Below are positions 9,950 to 21,398 of a stretch of DNA of 49,475 bases, piece by piece. A model generated the notes under the pieces. It was given only the letters and a program-made list of their open reading frames with translations, was not told the DNA's origin and made no database searches. The position numbers and the translations under genes were made by a program. The stretch spans positions 1 to 49,475 of the forward strand of contig BFEA01000079.1 of the NCBI GenBank assembly GCA_003427395.1. The letters run 5' to 3'. Position 1 is the first letter of the stretch. Every line of letters begins with the position of its first letter. Origin of the DNA: Chara braunii (taxonomy: Eukaryota; Streptophyta; Charophyceae; Charales; Characeae).

Positions 9950-11329
9950 TCAGGAAGTCGCGCTGGGCGTGAGGTTGGGCGTCACATCCTCCTTCAGTTT
10001 CTCCAAAGTCTCCTCCTCGTTCTTTCCCAACCATTCCTCTCTCATGAAGGCTGCGCAGCTGTAAGCGATTTTGTCCACTTCGTCTTTCTGACCCAGCAGT
10101 GAGTAGGGTATCTCGCAAATCATCTCCCATGATTTCCACTTGAGGCCCTCCCTCAGCTTGGCCTGCTGGTCATAAGGGACAAAACCTGGTCTCAGATCGT
10201 TGTAGCCCCTTTCCCCGCTGTCGTCGTCCCAGAACGCATTCAGACTATCGTGCTCAATCACTTTCATGGCCGGGGGCGATCGTCTGAGATGTTTGTTCTT
10301 GCAAAGTTGGGACGCTTGTGCGAGCCTTGTGCTGTGATGATTCCCAGTGAGGACCGGACTGCGATCTGCCATTCCTTTTTGTCCGAGTTGTAGCGGAAGG
10401 GCAAGAAAGGGATCGTGGGGGAGAGGGTGCGTGCATCGAGTGTGGCAGCCACTGTCAGATCCTGCGGATTGTGGTCTGCAATCTTGTTGAGGGAGTGAGT
10501 CTCTTCTCCCAGCTCTAGATTTTGTTCCTGCAGGTAGTTTGTTTCTCTCAAGAATGGCTATCTGTCTTCTTTTTTCCTTCTTGAGGTTGCTCTTTTGCCT
10601 CAACAGATTGTTTGCTAGGGAGATCATTTTCATTTCCTCTATTTCTTGCTCCTCAATGCTGCTGGATTTTGGCGGTGCTTCCTCTCCTGGGGTCCCTGTT
10701 GCCATGTCTTCACGCAGGTATGAGCTGGGCCACTCGTTGGGTTGCGCATTTGATTGGGGGACTGTGTGTGGGGTTCCTGTGCTGGTATCAGTGTCCATTG
10801 CATCATTGTGCTGATCAGCGTATTGCTGGGCTAAGAATTCCGAAAAGGAGTTCTCAAATGGCAGCGCTTCATATCGATTGGGGGAGGTTGGGAATCCACC
10901 TGCGACATTGGTGCTCGACTCTTTCTTCAAAATGCTGATGTGCCTGGCGTGTGCCAGTCTGATTTCCAAGTTCAAGTCTCTGCGTGCCTTGTATTCTTCC
11001 AGCCATTCCAAGGTGTTGTCTGAATCTTCTTCTGGCGATGCGTCCTGGCTGGTTGCTGCTGATTTCGTTGCTGGTGCTATGTCCAGGTGCATTTCGCTTT
11101 CCCTGAGCTCAATTGAAATGCTGTTGTCTCTGCTTTTCTTGATGTCTTGAGCTTTGCCTGTTTCTTTGGGGTCTTCATCTTCGTTTCTGCTCTTCCTTTT
11201 CGCTGGTCCTGAAGTCTTCTTCTTGCCTTTGTCTGTGCTTTTTGTGGACTTGTATATATTTTTTGCTTTGCCTGCTTTCTGTGTTTGAGTGACGTCTGCC
11301 CTCCCGCCTCCCCCGTGCCCTCCACCCAT
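9950..11329 (-). CDS. Coiled-coil, Lys/Glu-rich protein; possible LINE ORF1
   Basis: This is the longest single open frame in the window, 459 codons with an ATG. The N-terminus is Gly-rich, then strongly basic (repeated K/S/T). It continues with NRYEALPFE near residue 177, then a Glu/Lys heptad-like stretch around residues 225-265 that suggests a coiled coil. The C-terminal third is hydrophilic (FWDDDSGERGYNDLRPGF, then EEWLGKNEEETLEKLKED). Between about 10270 and 10545 the alternative minus frame looks more protein-like and continues the coiled coil. This fits a loss of one GA at a GAGAGA run near 10548 and of one C at a C run near 10270, with the frame regained afterwards. A basic N-terminus, an NRYxxL-type motif and a coiled coil fit LINE ORF1 nucleic-acid-binding proteins, but I recognise no RRM or zinc knuckle. 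A host gene is not excluded. Confidence 0.4.
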   Translation of the reverse strand: MGGGHGGGGRADVTQTQKAGKAKNIYKSTKSTDKGKKKTSGPAKRKSRNEDEDPKETGKAQDIKKSRDNSISIELRESEMHLDIAPATKSAATSQDASPEEDSDNTLEWLEEYKARRDLNLEIRLAHARHISILKKESSTNVAGGFPTSPNRYEALPFENSFSEFLAQQYADQHNDAMDTDTSTGTPHTVPQSNAQPNEWPSSYLREDMATGTPGEEAPPKSSSIEEQEIEEMKMISLANNLLRQKSNLKKEKRRQIAILERNKLPAGTKSRAGRRDSLPQQDCRPQSAGSDSGCHTRCTHPLPHDPFLALPLQLGQKGMADRSPVLTGNHHSTRLAQASQLCKNKHLRRSPPAMKVIEHDSLNAFWDDDSGERGYNDLRPGFVPYDQQAKLREGLKWKSWEMICEIPYSLLGQKDEVDKIAYSCAAFMREEWLGKNEEETLEKLKEDVTPNLTPSATS

Positions 11330-11574
11330 TGTCCTTTGTTGTTGCTTGATGTCTTATGCTTGGGGTAGCTTTCTGTACTTGCACTTTTCGGTTGTCTTTC
11401 CTTGTTTTGTGCATTATGTATGGTCTGCCCTCCCACCTCCCCTGTGCCCCCCCGTCCTTGTGCCTTTCTGCAGTTTGTTGTCGTTGCCTCCTTGCCTTTT
11501 GCCTTATCATGCTTCCTTTCCCCGTCCTGTGGTGCTTGTTTGATCGTGTGTGTTCCAGTTCGCCCGCAAAGAGC

Positions 11575-12564
11575 AGAGGGAGCATGAGTGCTCGTGTAGT
11601 CCGGCATAGTCATTCCCCACCTTACAGTATAGGTTCCATCTGCACCACGCCTACGAGTTCTTGTTCCTGAGCTTGCTCGTGTAGTCCGGCATAGTCATTC
11701 CCCACCTCCGAGTACTGGATGCGTCTGCACCACGCCTACAAGTTTTCATTTTTAAGGTGCGCCGATATATTATTTTGGAGCTTGAGTATGATGCGGGTTC
11801 CGTGTCATACCGTAATCATGTCATATCATGCCGTTTCCCGCTGCTGTTTCCCTGGCAGTTGTCTGTGCAGCCACTTCTATGGGAGTTGTCTGTGCAGCCA
11901 CTTCTATGGGAGTTGTCTATGCAGCCACTTCTATGGGAGTTGTCTGTGCACGTTGAGGAGAGAGAGAGAGAGAGAGAGTAGTCCGGCATAGTCATTCCCC
12001 ACCTCCGAAGTACCGGATGCGTCTGCACCACGCCTACAAGTTTTCATTTTTAAGGTGCGCCGATATATTATTTTGGAGCTCGAGTATGATGCGGTAATCA
12101 TGTCATATTATGCGGGTTACACACTTACACACACACACACACACACTCTCTCTCTCTCCTCAACCATGCTCCTGCCCCCCCCCTTCCTCTCTCTCTCTTC
12201 CCCACCACCTGTCCCCGGTCACCACCTCTATATGTGGGCGAGTGTCTGTGCCGTGTTACCTTGATGGATCACTTCACCCCGCCACTGTTTCCCGCTGCTG
12301 TTTCCTTGGCAGTTGTCTGTGCAGCCACTTCTATGGGAGTTGTCTGTCAAGCCACTTCTATGGGAGTTGTCTGTGCACGTTGAGGAGAGAGAGAGAGAGA
12401 GAGTAGTCCGGCATAGTCATTCCCCACCTCCGAGTACCGGATGCGTCTGCACCACGCCTACAAGTTTTCATTTTTAAGGTGCGCCGATATATTATTTTGG
12501 AGCTTGAGTATGATGCGGGTTCCGTATCATACCGTAATCATGTCATATTATGCGGGCTACACAC

Positions 12565-12616
<52 letters not shown>

Positions 12617-12683
12617 TCTCTCTCTCTCTCTTCTCAACCATGCTCCTGCCGTATCATACCGTAATCATGTCATATTATGCGGG

Positions 12684-12779
<96 letters not shown>

Positions 12780-12804
12780 NCACACACACACACACACACA
12801 CACA

Positions 12805-12877
<73 letters not shown>

Positions 12878-13255
12878 CCACCACCTGTCCCCGGTCACCA
12901 CCTCTATATGTGGGTGAGTGTCTGTGCCGTGTTACCTTGATGGATCACTTCACCCCGCCACCGTTTCCCGCTGCTGTTTCCCTGGCAGTTGTCTGTGCAG
13001 CCACTTCTATGGGAGTTGTCTGTGCAGCCACTTTTATGGGAGTGTCTATGCAGCCACTTCTATGGGAGTTGTCTGTGCAGGTTGATGCTGCTGCCCTCTA
13101 AAGTAAGAAACGCTGATGGGGCAAGCTGCCACACTGTGCAGCCGCTTCTATGGGAGTTGTCTGTGCAGCCACTTCTATGGGAGTTGTCTGTGCACGTTGA
13201 TGCTGCCGCCCTCTCAAGTAAGAAACGCTGATGGGGCAAGCTGCCACACTAAGAA
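11575..13255. repeat. Compound satellite with 27-bp units and repeated about 430-bp blocks
   Basis: A block beginning 'gtagtccggcatagtcatt' recurs at about 11657, 11979 and 12403 (and near 11599). It is followed each time by 'gcgtctgcaccacgcctac' and, in three copies, 'gcgccgatatattattttgg'. Inside the array are runs of a 27-bp unit starting GCAGCCACTTCTATGGGAG: three at 11867-11947, two at 12321-12374, three at 12997-13076 and two at 13138-13191. GA and CA/CT microsatellites separate the blocks. A last pair of 114-bp-spaced copies (13083 and 13197) carries 'aagtaagaaacgctgatggg'. No coding capacity is evident, since the open frames simply translate the repeats. Confidence 0.9.
12557..12878. 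repeat. CA/CT microsatellites with a one-base N gap
   Basis: Two CA tracts (about 12570-12612 and 12686-12729) are each followed by CT. A long CT tract then runs to 12779, with N at 12780, CA to about 12807 and CT to about 12873. The N marks a scaffolding or gap-closing point inside the repeat, so tract lengths are unreliable. Confidence 0.9.
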
Positions 13256-14699
13256 ATGGCAGCATCATCCAACTGAGTGGTTCCATCCATCGGGGCTCAA
13301 ATTCAAGTCTGTTTATCAACAGTTTCCTAGGCATACCGTTCAGCCACATTGGCTGGCAGTTCACCCCGCTGTCATTTCCCTGTCAGGACTTTCGCCGCTG
13401 CTGGCCTTGTTTTGTCGGCCCCTGGATCATACGTTAGCTGTGATCAGGCTTATTTTTCCAAATATGTTTATTGTGTTTGGTATTTTTTCCCACATTTATA
13501 TTTTTTCTTTGTTAGTTCCCTCCTGCCACGTCTCCTCCCCCCCCCCCCCCGCCCCCCCCCCTTTTGCACAGGGGCCATGCTAATCTTCTCTGTAGCATTC
13601 TGATTTTAACAGGTGTCCCGAAGGACTATTAGGTTTGCTTTAGTTTTCAAACTGCAGTCCCTTTTGGTTCCCCTCAGTGCCCCCCCGTGATTCCGCTCTA
13701 TCCAAATTTCTTGATCTTGCTGTCCGACCCAGCCATCAGATTCGGTCTGACAAGCGGCGAGTGAAGGACAGGCACCACAGTAGCGAAGGATCAACATCTC
13801 CAAGCGACAATCGCCACAAACTGCAAAAGAAGTATGTGTCAATTACATGGGGGCGATGACACGAAAAGCTATGATCACCAGTGCGCAAATGACAATCGGT
13901 TGGTCCGTAGGAGGCCAAAACCACCTGCTGCCCACTTGGCTATTAGTGTTGTATTGAAAAGAAAGGCCATGTGGCACTATCATTCTTTTGCATGAAAAAA
14001 CGTTGGGGAGAATGTTCAGTGTGGCCGCTCCACCTTCACCTAACGAAAGGAAATATGTCATGTGAACACCACTCTGGGTCATAAGTTGGCCAGATGCAGC
14101 TGTCCATGATACTGGGTAACAGTCTTACAAGCTATTTTCTGCCGTTTCTGTAGAAACGCCCAGAATTCTGCTAGGGTGGCCCCAGTGAGAACACGTTAGG
14201 TTCAGAAAACAAAGTGTCATCCATGCCCCCTTCCTCTCTCAGGGCTATTTTTCTATTAACCTCCTCAGCATGGATTCGTTTGCCTAAGACAAGAATATCT
14301 GGGTGTTCACGGACAGAAAACTGCTAACCTTAGCTGCCCTGTCTGTGGATATCTTCCCGTCTTGGAGATCAGCCACAACATTCTTTACAGCATCACCCCT
14401 CTTGTGGTCATCTGTCGACAAAGAAGAAAGCCTGCGTTCAGAGGAGACATGCATCATATTCAGGCAATGTCCAACACACACATGTTAGCAGAAGGAATGT
14501 ATACCTTTTCTTTAAACGAACATGAGAAGTCTTTGTATGTTCAGGTACACTTGAGTTGGAAACATACCTGCGCAATTACCATTGCAGTTTGCAATTTGAG
14601 AAGTCTGTATTTCCTGAGAAGACCTGTTTTTCCCCATTCTTTTTAAACAATGTATCGACTTTTATCATACATGCTGGAAACCGGGCCCAAAGTCCCCTA
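13256..14699. other. No recognised gene
   Basis: There is a C-rich homopolymer patch at about 13539-13560. The minus frame 14082-13606 is open except for one TAA at 13843, but I recognise no domain in it. A further minus frame at 14284-14481 (Lys/Asp-rich) is equally anonymous. These could be exons or decayed transposase, and the sequence does not decide. Confidence 0.3.
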
Positions 14700-15850
14700 C
14701 ATAAGAACTCACTCCAGCTTCTGCAAGGAAAATGAGCAATGTGTTTGACAGCGACCAAATTGCAGCATTCCATGGAAATCCAGATAACTTGTGCATGAAC
14801 TGAAAGCATATTGCACCACGAGATCCACAAAATAAGCAAGAGCAGAGCACCGAAGTCAATTGACAATGAAAGCCCTCTTCTCGCCTCCAACACCAATGTC
14901 CACAATGTCGCTCTCCTATATATGGCGCTCGCCGCTCGGCGCCCAGACTACTACCAGACAACACCTATCAACCTAGACCTCCACACTACAACAGGTCTTC
15001 ATGACGTCCAGCAGCCCGATGATGAACGAACACTCTGACAGAGTGGCCTGCTCATTCCCACCAGGTAAGTGGCTCCTTGCACATACCCACTCCTCCTTTT
15101 CCTTCCTTAGTCCCCACGCCACAAGGACCTCCACCAGACCTCCTCCGGCTATGGAGGCTGCGGCTATGTCCGTTGTGCCCTTGAGCTGCGCCCTGGCAGC
15201 TTCTACCTCACGCCCTGCCAGCGCTCACGGCATTCTGCCCACTCTCCTCCAGCAAGCAAGCGCTCCAGCATCGCTGCCGCCATCCAGCCAGCCACAATGA
15301 ATGAGAGTGAGTGAGCCTCACTCTCTTATATCCTATCTGGCTGGGCGAGGCCAGGCTTTGGAGGCTTGACCTCTGTCCCAGTAGCTGCGCCCAAGGGCCT
15401 TCCAGTATGTGCCTGGAGTTCAACTGTAAGTGCCCTGCACCTCAGCATCTTTGCAAGGCCCAGCATCTCCAACCAATCGGGCCTGCTGGTTGGTTGAAGA
15501 TGCCGCACGACCAACCAACCCACAGGGCCCTATTCTGCTCACGCTGGCCTCAGAAAGGCCTCGTCAAGTTTCCAGAGGGCCCATTTTCACTTGGGGCAGG
15601 CGCAGACGATTACAAGCAGGCGCAGGCCCTTTCCAGCGGGCACATGCCCCTTTTTCTCTTAGGCCGAGGGCCTCATGCTTTGCGCTTCCTTTCCATATGG
15701 CTGAAGGACCCCGAGGCAGCGACATTGATTGCTTCCTTTCCTTGAAGGATTTACCACTTCTCTTCCCCTGCAACGATAAATATCCTTGTCGCGCCTCTCA
15801 GCCTCTGGGCTGCCTGAAATTCCTGTACTTCTAGAGCTACCCTAACCACC
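14700..15850. repeat. Divergent relative of the outer element's LTR
   Basis: Parts line up in order with the LTR at 24850-26314. They are a 'gcacca...tcaat/tgacaatgagag...tctcgcc' block (14813-14885), GCGCCCAGACTACTA (14938), a motif like 'agctatgga(a)g' with 'ctatg' (15150), the 'tggctgg' and 'ggttggttgaag' blocks (15340 and 15488) and 'catatggctgaagg' (15694). Similarity is patchy and the TG/CA ends are not visible, so this is probably an old solo LTR of the same superfamily. Confidence 0.4.
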
Positions 15851-16076
15851 TTGCTCCTGATTGAGTCAGTGGCATTGATTACTCCCTTTGAAGGGAGGAT
15901 TTACCACCCTTTTAACATTAAAACTGCTCCTACTACAAATCTATCGAGGCCCTTCACCATCTAGATACTCCACTTGTTCATTACTTCGTACTAAAATTGA
16001 GTCAGCGGCCTTCCCACTCTAATCAGCTAAGAGCAGAGTTTCCCTTACTATCTTTAAGCAAACAGCAGGTCTTGTG

Positions 16077-16484
16077 TGATGCTCCCACATGAGACCCGGC
16101 TCGCCAGTCTTGGGGAAAAAGGCTGGAGCCCAAGGCCGGTTCCAACTCACTCGGAGTTTCTGGAAACGTCCGGCATATGGAGGCCGGTGGAGAGGCGGAA
16201 ACATCCAGCATCGGGAGGCCAGTGGAAAGTCGGACCCAAAGGCGTGTGAATCACCATCGGGAGGGCGGTGAGGTGGCGGGTGATGCTCCCACGTGAGACC
16301 CGACTCGCCAGTCTTGGGGAAAAAGGCCGGAGCCCGAGGCCGGTCCCAACTCACTCAGAGTTTCCGGAAACGTCCAGCATCGGGAGGCCGGTGGAGGGGC
16401 GGAAACATCCAGCATCGGGAGGCCAGTGGAAAGTCGGACCCAAAGGCGTGTGAATCACCATCTGGAGGGCGGTGAGGTGGCGGG
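16077..16484. repeat. 204-bp tandem duplication
   Basis: Two consecutive units start at 16077 and 16281, both with TGATGCTCCCAC, and end with 'ggcggtgaggtggcggg'. They differ by scattered substitutions. Each unit also contains a short internal near-repeat ('catcgggaggcc', 'catatggaggcc'). Confidence 0.93.
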
Positions 16485-16499
16485 CCTGCAGGCGCGTGA

Positions 16500-17537
16500 A
16501 TGGGGACAACAACCAGCGATATTCGGACGTGTGCTATTGGGGGAGTAGACGCGCTATCCTATCACGGTTGCTGGAGATGCTATCTCACGTGGGGAAGGCG
16601 AGTCACAAAAGGCGAAGGACACGGAAGACGCGCAGACGGCGTTGTCGAAGAGGATCGAGCGGGAGGGGTAGACGAAATGAGGAGGGAGGAGAAGAGAGGA
16701 GGGGAACGCACGACACCGTGGAAGATGATCGAGCCGTAGCGACGGAGGAAAGGAGGAGGAAGGACAAGTGACGAGGGGAAGCCGATTGAGGGGGAGGGGC
16801 ACAGGAAAGGAGGGAGGAGAAGAGACGAGGGTGACACAAAGGCGTGAAAAAAAATCGAGCGGGAGGGACAGGAAGAGAGGGAGGAGAAAAGAGGAGAGGA
16901 AACCAGGAGGGACGAGAAAGGCGGGGCCGTCGGCAGCGCATTCGCGAGGAAAGGAGGTGGGAGGAGAGGAGCATCCGGGGTCATGGAGCGACGGTGCGGC
17001 GCGAATGTGCACATGGAAGGGATATCAGGAAAAAGGGGGTTTGTACGACCCCCATGCAAGGATTCGTTTGCTGTCCTGCTTGCAGGGATTCGTTTGTTGT
17101 CTGCAGCGTGGCAGGTGGTTTACAATGCTGCGGCCAAGAACATGGATGCGAGCAAGGAGCGGGACGATGGCGGAGCCGGAAAAAAATGACAATGGCGGGA
17201 TTAAGATGTCTGAGGTGGAAGAGGGCGGCAAGGTCGACGACGAGGAGGTGGAGAAGAGGGGCAAGGTCGACAACGAGGAGGAGCACATAGGGAAGAACGG
17301 AAGAGAGGAGGTGGGCTTTCTAAACGTGGCGCCATGTGCCACCCGTGAAGAGGGGTAAGAAGAGGATGAGTGGGAGCACTTGGACAAGGAGGACGATAAA
17401 GAGGTGGACATGGCGGGGGAGGAGGAAGAAGACGGAGGCAAGGACGTGGGAGGATGAGCATGAGGAGAGCAGGTGGGCTTTCTTGAATGTGGCGCTACCA
17501 GGTGCCTCATCAGAAAGTCCTCTCTCATTGTGGCCGC

Positions 17538-17541
<4 letters not shown>
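16500..17541. other. Purine-rich stretch without a recognised gene
   Basis: The plus strand is dominated by GGA/GAG runs, so frames read as Arg/Glu/Gly on one strand and Ser/Pro/Leu on the other. A related segment occurs twice, near 17311 and 17469 ('aggtgggctttct' followed by a GTGGCGC motif). 'ggattcgtttg' is repeated at 17061 and 17088. I see no domain. Confidence 0.5.

Positions 17542-17575
<34 letters not shown>
17542..17575. repeat. (CT)n microsatellite
   Basis: A pure TC/CT tract of about 34 bases that ends the purine-rich block. Confidence 0.9.
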
Positions 17576-17578
<3 letters not shown>

Positions 17579-17989
17579 CGCATGTGTGTGGTATGGAATA
17601 CACATATAGCATGAGAAGGGATGCACATAAAAAATGACTCGATGTTTTCAATCCTCCAACGTTTTTAATTATAATTCATCTATGTCGCTACCTCTTCCCC
17701 TGCCATCTCCCCCCCCCCCTAGTGTGGCACATACAACGGATGGTTATTATAGCTCTATTTGTGGCAATCAGTCCGGATACAACGATAGTTACCGCACGCT
17801 CTATTCGGAGGAAAATGGTAGCGGCCATCTCAACCCATAAACACCGATTGCCTTCTCTTACGAGGTAAGTACGTCATCTTCTTCGTACTTTTTTCTTTTG
17901 GGAAAAATATAACCACCATCTATTTCTGGGGGGCAGCATGTCTCCATCTTGACCTCGACCACTTCCCCCCCTTCCCTCCCTGATCAGAC

Positions 17990-17991
<2 letters not shown>

Positions 17992-18051
<60 letters not shown>

Positions 18052-18121
18052 NNNNNNNNNNNNNNNNNNNNNNNNNNNNNNNNNNNNNNNNNNNNNNNNN
18101 NNNNNNNNNNNNNNNNNNNNN

Positions 18122-18213
<92 letters not shown>
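17992..18213. repeat. CT then GT microsatellite around an N gap
   Basis: A CT tract runs to 18051, Ns fill 18052-18121, CT resumes to 18164, and GT runs from about 18167 to 18213. The gap is an assembly break in the repeat, so its true size is unknown. Confidence 0.95.
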
Positions 18214-18215
<2 letters not shown>

Positions 18216-19140
18216 TATGCTACAGACCTTAGTTCATACCCCGCATGAAGCACATGAATCAGATGAGTACACTGCATACTCCAATTCTGAATTACCAGGG
18301 GCAGGTCAGTTCACATGATGATATCTCAAGACCCCTCAAAAAAACATCCTGTCCAAAGGGACATCAATTAAAATTGGAACGATGGAACGGCAACGGAAAA
18401 AAAGAAAGGGAAAAATGGCCATGTATCTTGGGCCTCCCTCCACTTTAAGCGTGAAAAGTATGGCAGTGTACCTTTTCGTGCTCTACTAGAAGATTCCTCT
18501 CATTGCCCCTCCGTGGATAAGGCGGGGTTCCACTTTTTCTTTAATTTCTGCTACTATGCCTTCGTCAAACCAAGCATCTGAAAAAGACTTCTGCAAGAGT
18601 TCTATTTTTCTTTTGTCCTCCTTGCTATGCCGTGCCGCTACTCTGGGCAAGTTTGAACTGAGGCCCCTTAGGATCACTTCTGAGAACTGTTAGTATTCCA
18701 ATACTGTCCCTCCTGTCTCAGACCTCTCGCAGTACCTGCCAGTCACATTCCCCTAGCCACGTCACTTCCTTACCCTGGTCCCCTATTCAGTCACTCTGTG
18801 GTTTATATGCTGCCCGGTGCAGCTGCTGCTGATGTTGTAGCTTTCATCACCCCCTTGCCAGGTATAGACTTTCTGTGTTCTCCCCGCTGTGTGTTATGCT
18901 CAGAAAGCTGTCCGTATCATGTTCTGCTGTGTGCCACACGCTGAAGATGATGGCTCCCTTGCGGATTCGTGTGATTCTCCCTTCGGCTAAGAAACTAGTT
19001 TGGAATTCCCTTTGGATGTCCTGTGCCTTGTCAGGTCTCTTTTCTGTCCCCCTTCTTGTTTTCTCTCCAACGGCCTGTTAGTTCTGTTTCTACCTGGGTC
19101 TGCATTACAGCCCAAGCTTCATTTGCGGGCATTCTGGCTG
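18214..19140. other. No recognised gene
   Basis: A minus frame at 18486-18677 (Lys/Glu-rich, 63 codons) has ordinary protein composition but no domain I can name. The rest lacks long frames. It lies beyond the 3' end of the LINE, so it is flanking DNA of unknown nature. Confidence 0.35.
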
Positions 19141-19142
19141 TG

Positions 19143-19241
19143 TCTTTTTTTTTTTTTTTTTTTTTTTAACAAGTCCTTATGGACCTAGCTCCTTNTTTTT
19201 TTTTTTTTTTCTTTAACAAGTCCTTATGGACCTAGCTCCTT
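19143..19241 (-). other. LINE poly(A) end, duplicated around an N
   Basis: A T tract (19145-19167) is followed by a 27-base block starting AACAAGTCCTTATGGACC (19168-19194), then N at 19195, then a second T tract and the same 27-base block (19215-19241). On the minus strand this is the 3' end plus poly(A), present twice. A real tandem tail or a mis-closed gap would both give this picture. Confidence 0.75.
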
Positions 19242-20032
19242 CTATTCTGGGGAGCGTAAGTCCGGTTCCTATTCCACCGGCAAGTCACAGCATAATACAT
19301 TACAGAATAAAAACACACGCTTCCTCCCGTTCGGCCGGAGGACCCCTGAACAGCATTGATTACTCCGCCCTTGGTGGAGGATTGACTGTCAGCTTGCCTT
19401 GAGTCTCTCTTCCCTCTCAGATCTGCCCTAACAGCTCTGCCAGAAATCCCTGTTAAACCTAGGAAGAGATCCTCCCTTGCTGCCATGTGATCTACCCTCC
19501 TCTTTTGACCAATTCTTCACAAAAGCTGTGTTCCCCCCTGTTCCTCAAGACCCCTTTCTCTGCCTTTTAAGTGTTATAAAACCCTAAACCCTAAACCCTG
19601 CTTCCTCCCCTGACACTTTAATTGGTGTCCCTTGTCCCTTATTCTCCCTCTTCAATACTTGACATCCTTGGCTGTTCGTCTTTTCCCTGCTGCTCCCTCT
19701 CTTTTGCCCCAGCCCCGTTTTTATCTCAGTCCTGTCCTTGCGAAGTTAGTCTTATTTTAAGTGGGTCTGAGGTTCCCTCCCTTTGCGATTTCTTCTGCAG
19801 ATCGCTCCTCCTTCCCGCAGTTTATGGTAGTCCAAGCTCCTGGTCCCCATTCTCTTCCTCATATGGCGGGTCCTGGAGATCGTCCTTAAACCAATGGAAG
19901 CGCAAGGCTTTCCCTTCCAAAGAAGGCACCTTGCCCCCTGCTAGAACCTTTGTCCTAAACTTGTTAATTATTTCCTTAGCCTTATCTGGATTTAACTCTT
20001 CCTACCTCTCCGCTTGCTTCTTGGCTCTCTTC
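19242..20032 (-). other. LINE 3' untranslated region
   Basis: No domain is visible. The stretch lies between the last ORF2 stop and the poly(A) end. It contains a short run of three TTTAGGG-type units at 19578-19599 (plus strand AAACCCT). A motif 'attgattactcc' near 19355 also occurs at 15874 in the divergent LTR region. Confidence 0.55.
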
Positions 20033-21366
20033 CTACCTCTCTGCCATAGTCATATGGTTCTCTCCTACCACCCTTTGGCATCTTCTTTTCCACACTGTCC
20101 ACAGCGCGTAGAGCCTCAATAGTCGGAAAATGTATTTTTGGCAGGAATTCCAGTCTCTGGGCGCTTCCATGTTGATTAGGAGTCTGTCTCTGATCGGAGG
20201 GAAGGGAACTTCCGTGACCCGGGACCATAGTACGCGGGCTAACGCCCATATCTTCTCTGCCTCCGGGCATGAGATTAAGCAGTGGACCATCGTTTCCAGA
20301 GCCCCACCCGTACATAGGGTACAGTTTCGTTCCTCTTCCCTAGCTTGCCTGCTTCTTCTTTCATACAACCAAGAGTTGACTGGGAGGGCCACATGGAGGA
20401 TGAGCCACTGTAGACTTCTGATCTTACCCAATCTTATACTGTGAAGGGACGACCAGGGCAACTTCCCCACCTGGTCTCTCGGTATCCCCTCCCTCTTTTC
20501 CCGTCTTAAGGCTAGGGGAAGATCCAGATGGGTCGATCTTCTCCTCAGCCTATAACCTAGTCTCGTTGTATAGCGGAGAATGTTAATCTTCGTTGTCACT
20601 CGTGTCTCTCCACCCCTAATATTCCATGCCCATTCCGCCGGGTCGTACTCCAAATCTTCAATGGCCACCGTGGGTGCAAATACTGTAAATTCGTCATCCT
20701 CCACCACCCTGATCTTCCTGAGCAGGCACTTCTTAACTGTGATTGCTGTCTTGGATTCTTTATCCAGGTGACTCACTGTGATTCCCGAATTACGAATTAC
20801 GAACATCTCTGAATCAAGCCACTGTTGATCGGGGCCCACTTCCTGCTGCACCCGGAAGGTCTGCTCTGGAACTGCACTTATGTGCCAGGTCGCTCACCCC
20901 ATTCCCATTTGTACGGCCCTCTCAACAACTGCGTCCATTCTTGCGGAATGGATATTAGAACGTCGTTTAGATTCTCCGTAACCTTATGACAACCTTTCAT
21001 TGTCTTCCATCTATTGTCATTCTGGGACCATAAGTGCTTGATCTGCCAGACCCCGTGTTCCAACCAATTCCCCAATTTGGTGTCCCTAGCTGTTAATGTC
21101 CTCGGCTTCCCTTGGGAATCCTGTAACCAGGGGTTACAAAACAAGGGTTGCCTGAGAACTTCCTCCTTGGATCTAGGTTTTCGTACTCTAGCCGGGAATA
21201 TCTCTTCCCATATCCTAAGAATTTGTGCCCAGTATGATGGGAAGGAAGTTCCCTCCTCACCCCCCCGCTTCCTTGTCCTACCCCTTTTTGCCCACCCTTT
21301 GCAGAATATCCAGAAGGTGCCCTCCATATTTGGAGGAGTTGAGAACTTCGTAAGTCCTTGCTCCAA
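20033..21366 (-). pseudogene. LINE ORF2 C-terminal region with zinc-knuckle (zf-RVT)
   Basis: Two minus frames (21366-20878 and 20851-20033) cover the region after the RT thumb. The second holds the zf-RVT-type motif near residues 190-215: CTLCTGGALETMVHCLISCP, a C-x2-C ... H-x4-C arrangement, followed by AEKIWALARVLW. This domain is typical of plant non-LTR retrotransposons and is thought to bind nucleic acid. The two frames are separated by a short break at about 20852-20877. The C-terminus is Lys/Arg-rich. The duplicate at 48378-49475 covers the upstream part of this region. Confidence 0.88.
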
Positions 21367-21398
21367 TACTAGGGGAACCTAGCGCAAGTGGGGTTGCG

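Noticed and set aside
12441-12917. Long frames rich in Thr-His or Ser-Leu around 12.4-13.1 kb
   Set aside because: They are translations of CA and CT microsatellites, not proteins.
11867-13191. Regularly spaced repeats considered as a CRISPR-like array
   Set aside because: The units are directly tandem without unique spacers, and the context is eukaryotic.
16554-17059. Long Ser/Pro/Leu-rich minus frames
   Set aside because: They are shadows of the GGA/GAG-rich plus strand, with no domain.
19578-19599. TTTAGGG-type telomeric repeat
   Set aside because: There are only three units, and they lie inside a LINE 3' region, so this is not a telomere or a useful interstitial array. It is kept only as weak taxonomic support.
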